A stretch of 64,000 nt of DNA from UBA10646 sp003456175 (lineage in GTDB: Bacteria; Bacteroidota; Bacteroidia; Chitinophagales; Chitinophagaceae). Shown here one piece after another: positions 1-7,118 of the stretch. Location of the stretch: contig DALYLQ010000001.1 in assembly GCA_031976225.1 (NCBI GenBank), positions 150,413 through 214,412 on the forward strand, given 5' to 3'. A model generated the notes under the pieces. The model was not told where the DNA came from. It saw only the letters and a program-made list of their open reading frames with translations, and made no database searches. The position numbers and the translations under genes were made by a program. Numbering within the stretch: position 1 is the first letter of the stretch; every line of letters begins with the position of its first letter.

Positions 1-1174
1 GGGGTATGTGAAAACAGCCCTTCCATTTGCCGCCTTTAAGTGGTAGTAATACTTCGCCACGGCGGTTTAAATAGCCAAACCATTCACCATGTTCATTATC
101 TCTAAAATGCTTCCAAGTATAGTTATGTATTGTATCGAACCATTTGGCGCATGCTTCATTTGCCGTAAGGCGATAGGCTTTTGCTAAGGCTACTAATGCC
201 TCTACATGTACCCACCATAATTTTTGATCCCACTCGAGTTGTTGTGGTGGATGGCCGTGATAATCTAGGAAATAAAAAATACCGCTGTGCTCTTTATCCC
301 AACCGAACTCTAAGGTGCGAAGCATTATGGTAATAGCCTTGTTGATTAGGGCTTTATCGTTGGTTCGAACTGCTAAGTCCATAATAAACCACATGGCTTC
401 TATGGTATGGCCAGGGTTGAGTACGCGGCCTTCAAAACTGTCGCAGAAGCTACCATCTTCATACACGTTCTCTAAAATAAGTCCGGTATCGGGTTGGTAA
501 AACACTTCCATTACTTCGTGTATTACCTGCGGTATAAAGGCATCTACATGTTCTTTACCCAAAATGTGTTCTAGCTCTAATGCTAGGTTGCACAAAATCA
601 TGGGTAATGAAAAGTTTTTGAGGTTGCGGGTACCGGGGTAGGCTTTGTTGTATTTGCCCTTCCAGTTGTGCTGGCGTTGTAGTATATTATTGAAGGTATC
701 AACCGCAATTTTCTTATAGGTATCGTTAGGTTGTATACGATCGAGTGCTGCGAATGCCATAGTGGCAAAGCAGTCGCTAAAAATATTGTAAGGCTGTACT
801 AAGGGCTTGCCATCGGCAGTAAGCGAAAAATACCAATTGCCTTCGGCATCGCGGCCATATTGTTCTAAAAACTTGGCGCCGTGTAAGGCCATTTTGAGCC
901 ATTCTGGTTTAGGTGCTACATGATGGTACATGTAACTGAAGCACCATACTTGCCTGCCTTGTAACCAAATGAATTTATCGGTATCGTACACCTTGCCTTC
1001 GCGGTCTAAGCAGGTGAAAAAGCCGCCGTTTTCTTGATCAATACTATGTTGCTCCCAAAAGGGGAGGATATTATCGAGTAGTTCCTTACGGTAAATGGAT
1101 GCATAGTGTTGTAGCTGATGGGTACTAGCATCTACCCCATTGGCCGATACAGCAATCGTTGTTGTAGCCTCCAT
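1..1174 (-). CDS. N-acylglucosamine 2-epimerase (AGE family), 3' end cut by the window edge
   Basis: Translated from a start at 1174, this gives about 391 residues before the window edge, within roughly 10-20 residues of the usual family length. The AGE/renin-binding-protein fold is recognisable from NPGHTIEAMWF near residue 240, the LEWDQKLWWVHVEAL segment and the C-terminal GEWFGYL...GGKWKGCFH block. The family interconverts N-acetylglucosamine and N-acetylmannosamine, usually in amino-sugar or sialic-acid catabolism; cellobiose 2-epimerases share the fold but these motifs fit the AGE branch better. No signal peptide is visible, so it should be cytoplasmic. It is divergent from a ROK regulator across a 131-bp gap, which suggests local control by that regulator. 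Two copies of the dispersed hairpin element lie inside the gene (157-171 and 1083-1097). The family call is firm; the exact substrate is inferred. Confidence 0.85.
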   Translation of the reverse strand, partial: MEATTTIAVSANGVDASTHQLQHYASIYRKELLDNILPFWEQHSIDQENGGFFTCLDREGKVYDTDKFIWLQGRQVWCFSYMYHHVAPKPEWLKMALHGAKFLEQYGRDAEGNWYFSLTADGKPLVQPYNIFSDCFATMAFAALDRIQPNDTYKKIAVDTFNNILQRQHNWKGKYNKAYPGTRNLKNFSLPMILCNLALELEHILGKEHVDAFIPQVIHEVMEVFYQPDTGLILENVYEDGSFCDSFEGRVLNPGHTIEAMWFIMDLAVRTNDKALINKAITIMLRTLEFGWDKEHSGIFYFLDYHGHPPQQLEWDQKLWWVHVEALVALAKAYRLTANEACAKWFDTIHNYTWKHFRDNEHGEWFGYLNRRGEVLLPLKGGKWKGCFHIP

Positions 1175-1265
1175 ATAATTAATATTAATTACTAAGAAGT
1201 TTAACAATATTATAAAATTTTAGTCAACTCAGCCAACTTTTTAAAATAATTTATTTTCTATCATT

Positions 1266-1280
1266 CATTTACCGTAAGGT
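1266..1280 (+). repeat. Dispersed hairpin element, 15-mer
   Basis: Exact consensus CATTTACCGTAAGGT (stem ACC/GGT, loop GTAA) in the divergent region, 25 bp before the ROK start codon. Confidence 0.85.
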
Positions 1281-1305
1281 AGAAATTGTAGATATATTAG
1301 CATTT

Positions 1306-2535
1306 ATGACCACAGCGCAGCAAATATTTGAAGTGTTCTCGGAAGATGGAATGAGTAGCGGCGTAGCCTACAAGAACAAAACCTTGAAGCGAGCTATTTT
1401 GCAACAAATTGATGCTTTTGGTAGTAGCACTATTGCCGATTTAGCGAAAGAGTTGGCGATTAGCACGCCTAAAATTACCAGTTTGGTGAATGAACTGATT
1501 GAAGATGGCTTACTGCAAGATGAAGGCAAAATTAATTCTACAGGTGGCCGAAGGGCTAGTATTTATGGCTTGGTAAGCGATGCTGGGTACTTTATTGGGG
1601 TTGATGTTAAGCGCTATGCGCTAAATATTGGATTGCTCGATTTTAAAAAGCATCTCATTCAAACGAAGGATAATATTCCTTACCAATTAGAAAACACTCA
1701 GCAATCGTTAAACCAGCTCATTGATAGTATTAAACTGTTTTTGAAGGAACAAAAGTTGGCAAAAGAAAAGGTGCTAGGTATTGGTATTAACCTTTCGGGA
1801 CGCATTAACCATAATACTGGTTATAGCTATAGTTTTTTTCATTTTAACGAAGAGCCACTGAGCCAGGTTATTGAACATGCTTTGGGTATTCGTACTTTTT
1901 TAGAAAACGACTCAAGAGCTATGGCTTATGGCGAGTTTTGTAGCGGCGTAGTACAAAACGAGAAAAACGTGGTATTCGTAAATCTTGATTACGGTACGGG
2001 CTTAGGCGTATTGGTAGATGGTAAATTGTACTACGGTAAGTCGGGCTTTAGTGGCGAGTTTGGCCACATACCCATTTTCAACAACGAAATTATTTGTCAG
2101 TGTGGCAAAAAGGGCTGTCTCGAAACCGAGGTGTCGGGTCAGGCGTTACTTCGCATGTTTCAAGATAAAATAAAGGCAGGCTCATCATCCATTCTTTTGA
2201 ACGATAAACGAACTGCCGACGCTATTAAACTTGAAGATTTGGTAGCAGCTGCTCGCCAAGAAGATGTATTGGTAATTGAGTTGCTGGCAACTTTTAGCGA
2301 AAAGCTAGGCCGAGCATTGGCGGTGCTCATTAACTTATTAAATCCGGAGTTGGTTATTTTAGGTGGTACCATTGCCCAAACAGGCGATTATTTGCGTTTG
2401 CCAACGCGTAGTTCTCTGAATAAATACTCGTTGAGCCTTGTGAATAGTGATACCCAGTTCAAGCTCTCTAAATTGGGCGATAAAGCAGGTGTAATGGGTG
2501 GTTGCCTCATTGCTCGAACCATGATTTTTAATTAG
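1306..2535 (+). CDS. ROK-family transcriptional regulator
   Basis: The 409-residue protein has an N-terminal winged helix-turn-helix (about residues 25-85, with STIADLAKELAISTPKITSL) followed by a ROK sugar-kinase-like domain. Visible ROK features are a glycine-rich phosphate-type segment (VLGIGINLSGRIN), ENDSRAMAYGE, the DYGTGLGVLVDG segment, SGEFGHIPI and the zinc-binding signature CQCGKKGCLE. NagC/XylR-type ROK regulators repress sugar genes and are released by a sugar or sugar phosphate. Divergence from the N-acylglucosamine 2-epimerase suggests an amino-sugar ligand, which is inference. The gene ends in a strong hairpin terminator shared with the convergent gene downstream. Confidence 0.9.
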   Translation: MTTAQQIFEVFSEDGMSSGVAYKNKTLKRAILQQIDAFGSSTIADLAKELAISTPKITSLVNELIEDGLLQDEGKINSTGGRRASIYGLVSDAGYFIGVDVKRYALNIGLLDFKKHLIQTKDNIPYQLENTQQSLNQLIDSIKLFLKEQKLAKEKVLGIGINLSGRINHNTGYSYSFFHFNEEPLSQVIEHALGIRTFLENDSRAMAYGEFCSGVVQNEKNVVFVNLDYGTGLGVLVDGKLYYGKSGFSGEFGHIPIFNNEIICQCGKKGCLETEVSGQALLRMFQDKIKAGSSSILLNDKRTADAIKLEDLVAAARQEDVLVIELLATFSEKLGRALAVLINLLNPELVILGGTIAQTGDYLRLPTRSSLNKYSLSLVNSDTQFKLSKLGDKAGVMGGCLIARTMIFN

Positions 2536-2549
2536 TGCAATTGCTTTCA

Positions 2550-2564
2550 CATTTGCCGTAAGGC
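2550..2564 (+). repeat. Dispersed hairpin element, GCC/GGC variant
   Basis: CATTTGCCGTAAGGC, 14 bp after the ROK stop codon. Both stem ends differ from the consensus in a complementary way (A-T to G-C). Confidence 0.85.
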
Positions 2565-2580
2565 TGCCTAATGGCATTAA

Positions 2581-2610
2581 AAAAGGTGTAACCATTTGGT
2601 TACACCTTTT
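2581..2610. terminator. Bidirectional hairpin terminator
   Basis: Perfect 13-bp inverted repeat (AAAAGGTGTAACC / GGTTACACCTTTT) with a 4-nt ATTT loop between two convergent genes. The A-rich and T-rich ends allow termination in both directions. Hairpin elements lie on both sides, facing inward. Confidence 0.9.
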
Positions 2611-2627
2611 GCTTTGGGTGGTTACTT

Positions 2628-2642
2628 ACCTTGCGGTAAATG
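2628..2642 (-). repeat. Dispersed hairpin element, GCAA loop
   Basis: Minus-strand CATTTACCGCAAGGT, 5 bp after the stop codon of the minus-strand gene at 2648. With the copy at 2550 it forms a convergent pair around the terminator. Confidence 0.85.
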
Positions 2643-2647
2643 ATATG

Positions 2648-4258
2648 TTATTGCTTTAACAAGCGAAGCGTTTGAATGCTATTACCATCGTTCACAACAA
2701 CCATGTACACACCTGGGGTAAAGTTGCTGGCAGGTAGGCTAATGTTGTTGGCACCGGCATTCATCGTTAATTCTCTTGTATGTATTACGGCACCATTTTG
2801 ATGTACCACTTTAATACTTACACGGCGTTCGGTTGTAGTGCTTAAAAGCAATTCTATATTATTAACGATAGGATTATTCACTGCTTGTAAGCTAAACTCG
2901 GCTTTACGAATATTTACAACAGCAATGGTAGAGTAGGTGAATTTGCCATTGTTATCAATTTGTTTAATACGATAGTAAAGCGTGTTGTATTTTCCGATAG
3001 CAGCATCAAAAAACTCGTAATTAATATTTTGTGTGCTGTTGCCATTATTGGCTTTTGACTTTTCAAAAGCAATGGCTTTAAAGTCGCGACCATTGGTAGA
3101 ACGCTCAATGCTGAAGCCTTGGTTGTTACTTTCTGTGGCCGTATTCCACTGTAGCCATACACGATTGTTGTTGAGCGTGGCACTGAAATGGCTAAGTGTT
3201 ACAGGCAATGCACCACTGCCACGTGAAGCCATAAAACCATTATTGGTGAAAAGGCTGAATACGGTAAAGGTGTTGTCGCCATTGTTTTTATAAGCAACAT
3301 CGCCAGTAGCATTACCGTTAGTTAGGTAAATAGTAGGATCTGAAATGCTATCAAGGCCATAGTTGGTTGGAGTGCCAGCTGTAGTAATATCCAAGCATTT
3401 CATACGTGAATTGGCATTGGCATTATTGCCGCCAGCGAAAGTTAAATATTTACGACCGTCCATTTCCATGTATTTCATACCGCCATAACCTAAAGAAGCT
3501 TGGCCGTTTCCTACACCATCTTCAATAGTTTCAACAACGGTGCCGGTACGAGTGCCCGAATTGTTAGGGCCAACACTTATACGGCGAGCATTAAAACCAC
3601 CACCTTTAATCCATATATCTCCGTTAACACCTGTGCCCGAAGGTTCTACTACACGGTTGGCCCATTGTTGGTTGGCAGTGGGTGCCGATGTCATGGTTAC
3701 TTTACTTTCCAGAAAAAAGTTTGTGCCGTTTACGGTGTTGAGGATGTAAATATTGAAGGCATTGCTAGTGGTACCAGCTCCACTTGCGTAGATAACTGTG
3801 TTGTTGCCAGTGCCACTGAGGCCGAAAGCATCGCCACAACGTTCAGTTACAGCGAACTCGGCACATAGCGTAGGGGTGGCGTTTTGGTTGGCCCAACGGT
3901 AAATCTTACAGTTGCCTGCACCTGTGGCAAGGCTGATAGCATAAATAACGCCATCGCTAGTAACACGAATTTTATTGTATTTGAAGCCTTCGGTACCAAC
4001 CCCAGTAGTGTTTAGGGTGCCCTCTTCAGCTCCTGTGGCTGGGTTGATAATAAAAACCCTGTCGTTACGAATAGACACTAACAGTTTGTCTGTTGCTGGA
4101 TTGTAAGCGAGTGAAGTGGCGTTGTTATTGCCAGTTCCGGTGTTGAGCCAAGTAAAATCGTTATTGGCAACGGTTTTTTTCCAGAGTTGCGTAAAGTTTT
4201 GTGCTTGCGTTGTGAGTACTACAACAAGTAGAGAAAGTAGAGCGTAAATTTTTTTCAT
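2648..4258 (-). CDS. Secreted T9SS cargo protein, N-terminal beta-propeller-like region
   Basis: The 536-residue protein opens with a clear signal peptide (MKKIYALLSLLVVVLTTQAQ). Residues of about 20-340 look like repeated beta-sheet segments with Asn/Gly-rich turns (for example TSLAYNPATDKLLVS and VTSDGVIYAIS), compatible with a beta-propeller. Residues of about 345-450 form the LPVTLSHFSATLNNNRVWLQW segment common in Bacteroidota surface proteins. The last 80 residues fit a T9SS type A sorting domain, ending in FTPGVYMVVV and a short basic tail. It should be exported by the Sec system and then by T9SS. I cannot assign an activity. The minus-strand neighbours (DUF3089 lipoprotein, trehalase) lie 80 bp or more upstream, so it may be a separate transcript. 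Confidence 0.8.
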   Translation of the reverse strand: MKKIYALLSLLVVVLTTQAQNFTQLWKKTVANNDFTWLNTGTGNNNATSLAYNPATDKLLVSIRNDRVFIINPATGAEEGTLNTTGVGTEGFKYNKIRVTSDGVIYAISLATGAGNCKIYRWANQNATPTLCAEFAVTERCGDAFGLSGTGNNTVIYASGAGTTSNAFNIYILNTVNGTNFFLESKVTMTSAPTANQQWANRVVEPSGTGVNGDIWIKGGGFNARRISVGPNNSGTRTGTVVETIEDGVGNGQASLGYGGMKYMEMDGRKYLTFAGGNNANANSRMKCLDITTAGTPTNYGLDSISDPTIYLTNGNATGDVAYKNNGDNTFTVFSLFTNNGFMASRGSGALPVTLSHFSATLNNNRVWLQWNTATESNNQGFSIERSTNGRDFKAIAFEKSKANNGNSTQNINYEFFDAAIGKYNTLYYRIKQIDNNGKFTYSTIAVVNIRKAEFSLQAVNNPIVNNIELLLSTTTERRVSIKVVHQNGAVIHTRELTMNAGANNISLPASNFTPGVYMVVVNDGNSIQTLRLLKQ

Positions 4259-4339
4259 ACGAGCAGCTTTTAGAAAGTTAATGTACTGTGAAAATAAAAA
4301 AATTTATTAAGTAGTCAAATCTTTTTAAAAAAGATTGCT

Positions 4340-5395
4340 TTAGTCCAAAGCATGCTGTAGGTGTGCTTTTTTAAATGCACTGATGCGTTCAACGATATTG
4401 GCACGTACGTTCAAATAATAAAAGTTGTAATCGGCTATATGATAGTTTTTGCCATATAGGGCAATACCAAAAACTTTTGGTCGGCCCGTCCACAATACAT
4501 TGTTATGTACATAGGCATCGGCAACGGCAGGGGTAATAGCATTAAAGTTTCTGAGTACACCGCCAATGTTTTTTGTGCGTTCTGCATTCGGTGTGGTTGC
4601 CTGAAAGCTAAGCGGATTGGTTACAATCATTTTTTGGGTTTCCTTATGGGCAAATGTGGTTTCGTAGCCTTCTTTCATGGTACGCCAACTACAGATACAA
4701 CCAGTTTCTTGCGGTTGCTCACAGGCTTTTAATTGGCGATATGCTGCTACTGGTACCGGAATACCAACCATATAAGCGGCAATCATTTTTGCCTGTAAAG
4801 GCTTGCCTTCTATATATTCTTGTAAAAGGCGAATGGCATGCGTTGTACCCTGGCTATGACTAGCAATAATAAACGGCTTACCATGATTAAAATGTTGTAG
4901 GTAATACTCGAAAGCCCTTGCAACATCGGCATAGGCGGTTGCAAATGCCTTAATGGCGGCGGCAGTATCGGTAGTATAGTAGTTGCCAATTTCGGCTTGT
5001 GCATAGCGCGGGGCATACACATTTGCTACGTTGAAAATGCTGGCCTGATACAAAATAGTACTGTAATCTGTTTTAGCATTGAGGTAAGCATTGTTCACAG
5101 CGCCATTGCTACCCATTGCTTGCTTTTTGTCTATATAGGTAGTTGGGTGAATAAAAAATACATCAACGCTAGTGTCTCTTGTATAACTAGCACGTAGTGG
5201 TTGTGGTACACTATCTGATGGATCCCACTTTGCGGGGTGTGCTGCCCAATAATATACGTCGCTATAATCTGCAATAGCTGCCTTATCAATAGTGTACTGC
5301 GGTTGTTGGGCTAAGGTGTAATACTTGCTTTTGCAACTCGTAAAACATATAACTAAGCTTAAAAAAGAAGCCAATAAAAGTTTGTGTTGTTTCAT
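4340..5395 (-). CDS. DUF3089 alpha/beta-hydrolase-like lipoprotein
   Basis: The 351-residue protein starts with a lipoprotein signal peptide (MKQHKLLLASFLSLVICFTSC, lipid-modified Cys near residue 21). The body matches the DUF3089 family: YYWAAHPAKWDPSD, DVFFIHPTTY and the nucleophile elbow FIIASHSQGT near residue 180, which resembles G-x-S-x-G with Ala/His variation. The family is predicted to have an alpha/beta-hydrolase fold; no substrate is established that I can state. Its start codon lies inside a dispersed hairpin element (5393-5407), and only 13 bp separate it from the upstream trehalase stop, so the two are probably co-transcribed. Confidence 0.85.
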   Translation of the reverse strand: MKQHKLLLASFLSLVICFTSCKSKYYTLAQQPQYTIDKAAIADYSDVYYWAAHPAKWDPSDSVPQPLRASYTRDTSVDVFFIHPTTYIDKKQAMGSNGAVNNAYLNAKTDYSTILYQASIFNVANVYAPRYAQAEIGNYYTTDTAAAIKAFATAYADVARAFEYYLQHFNHGKPFIIASHSQGTTHAIRLLQEYIEGKPLQAKMIAAYMVGIPVPVAAYRQLKACEQPQETGCICSWRTMKEGYETTFAHKETQKMIVTNPLSFQATTPNAERTKNIGGVLRNFNAITPAVADAYVHNNVLWTGRPKVFGIALYGKNYHIADYNFYYLNVRANIVERISAFKKAHLQHALD

Positions 5396-5407
5396 TTACC
5401 GTAAGGT
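5393..5407 (+). repeat. Dispersed hairpin element containing a start codon
   Basis: CATTTACCGTAAGGT. On the minus strand its last three bases are the ATG of the DUF3089 gene, and the element fills the whole space to the trehalase stop codon at 5409. Confidence 0.85.
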
Positions 5408-5408
5408 A

Positions 5409-7004
5409 TTATGGTGTATTAACGGGATACATAGCTAATAGTTTGAGTAATACGCCGTTGGTCCAACCGAAACCATCCTGACCAGGATATTCGCCGCCGC
5501 CAGCTTCTTTGGTAATATCTACAACATTGTATTTTTCCATGAGCTTGCCTGTTTGTTGGTATACTTTTATGTTTAAGTTAATCCAACGTTCGGCAATGGT
5601 TTTTGCCAGTGCTGTTTGGCCGTTGTTTCGCAAGCCAACAACAGCCATATATTGTAATGGTGCCCAACCGTTGGGTGCATCCCATTGTTGTTTGCTATCA
5701 ATGGTGGTAGTAACAAGTCCGCCGGGCTGTAATAATTGTTGCTCAATGGTTTTGGCACATTGTGCTGTTTGTTGTGTAGTTGCAATGCCAAAAAATGCTG
5801 GTGTTATGCCTGCAGCGGTAATGGCATTGGTGGTTCGCTTACGTAAAATATGATAATCGAAAAAATAGCCTTGCTTGGCATTCCAGCAGTACTTCTGTAT
5901 TGCTTTTTTGCGCCGTAGTGCTAGTTGCTCAAAGTAACGTTTTCGATTAAGGTTACCCGATGCTTCATTCGCTTTGGCAAGTGCTAGTTCTAGTTGATAC
6001 AACAATCCGTTTAAATCAACAGGTACAATATTGGTTGTTTCAATTGTTTTTAATTGCTTGCCATCGGCAAACCAACGTGTGCTAAAATCCCAGCCACTTT
6101 CGGCACCACTGCGCAAGTGTCTGAATGTGTTCGCTGCATTAGCAATGGCAGGTTTTTTCATGCCATCGTATTCGCCATATACCAAGGTGTAATCTTCGTA
6201 ATAACTTTCTTGTCGTGGTGTGTTGTTAGCATCCCAATAGCGTTGTAAAATGCTGCCATCGGGCATGGTTACCCGATGTTTTGTAATGCCATTTTTATCG
6301 TTCCAATAATCGTATTCTTTTTGTAATGCGTTTTTGTATAATGCCCAAGTAGCTTTGCCTTTATGGGTAGCTAATAAATCGACCATCATAGCGAAAAATG
6401 GTGGTTGGCTACGACTTAAATAATAACTGCGATTGCCGTTAGGTATATGTCCGTATTGGTTGATTAAATAAGCAAAATTATCAATCATGTGTTCAATGGT
6501 AGTCCACTCGCCACTTTCCGCTAATCCAAGCATGGTAAAGTAACTATCCCAATAATACACTTCCCTAAATCGTCCGCCCGGTACAATATAGGGGTTAGGT
6601 AATGGTAGTAATGAGCTGCCTGCCGTGGCTACATCGGCTTGGCGTTTCAGTACTTGCCAAAGCTGTTTAATATGTGTTGCTACAGGTGCTTGCTGGGTGG
6701 TATAAGTATTGGTATTACCTTGCGGTAAATAAAAATTCTCCTCTACAAATGCTTTGATAGAAAATTTAATATTAGGTGTGTTGCGAATGCGTTCATAATC
6801 GGCTACAATTGCTTGTGGCGAACGCTTAGGAACCATATCCACAAAGGTTTTGTTGTCTGGAAAAATGCGGTTCAACTGTACATCGGTAAATAATCGCTGA
6901 TAAATACTATCGGGTGTACTAACCGGTTGAGCATTTACCGTAAGGTACATACTACTAACAATAGCAGCTGCAGAAAATAGTGTGCGGTAGTTACAACAAC
7001 GCAT
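5409..7004 (-). CDS. treA: Secreted trehalase, GH37
   Basis: The 531-residue protein, counted from the ATG at 7004, hydrolyses alpha,alpha-trehalose to glucose. Both trehalase signatures are present: PGGRFREVYYWDSY near residue 145 and QWDAPNGWAPLQ near residue 430. The general acid region (ESGWDFSTRWF) and the general base region (GGGEYPGQDGFGWTNGV) are intact. A signal peptide (RTLFSAAAIVSSMYLTVNAQ) points to the periplasm. An in-frame ATG at 7055 exists, but the 7004 start places the signal peptide correctly. Two dispersed elements lie in the gene (6717-6731 and 6932-6946); the second encodes part of the signal peptide (YLTVNA). The downstream DUF3089 gene follows after 13 bp. Confidence 0.92.
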   Translation of the reverse strand: MRCCNYRTLFSAAAIVSSMYLTVNAQPVSTPDSIYQRLFTDVQLNRIFPDNKTFVDMVPKRSPQAIVADYERIRNTPNIKFSIKAFVEENFYLPQGNTNTYTTQQAPVATHIKQLWQVLKRQADVATAGSSLLPLPNPYIVPGGRFREVYYWDSYFTMLGLAESGEWTTIEHMIDNFAYLINQYGHIPNGNRSYYLSRSQPPFFAMMVDLLATHKGKATWALYKNALQKEYDYWNDKNGITKHRVTMPDGSILQRYWDANNTPRQESYYEDYTLVYGEYDGMKKPAIANAANTFRHLRSGAESGWDFSTRWFADGKQLKTIETTNIVPVDLNGLLYQLELALAKANEASGNLNRKRYFEQLALRRKKAIQKYCWNAKQGYFFDYHILRKRTTNAITAAGITPAFFGIATTQQTAQCAKTIEQQLLQPGGLVTTTIDSKQQWDAPNGWAPLQYMAVVGLRNNGQTALAKTIAERWINLNIKVYQQTGKLMEKYNVVDITKEAGGGEYPGQDGFGWTNGVLLKLLAMYPVNTP

Positions 7005-7118
7005 GTAGGTAAAAATTTGATGTGTAAGGTACGAGTTGCAAGCAAAAAATTGCATTGAAAGTTGTCAAATACACCGCTTCTTATGTAGCAACAACCGCAT
7101 AAACTGTACATTCGTTGC

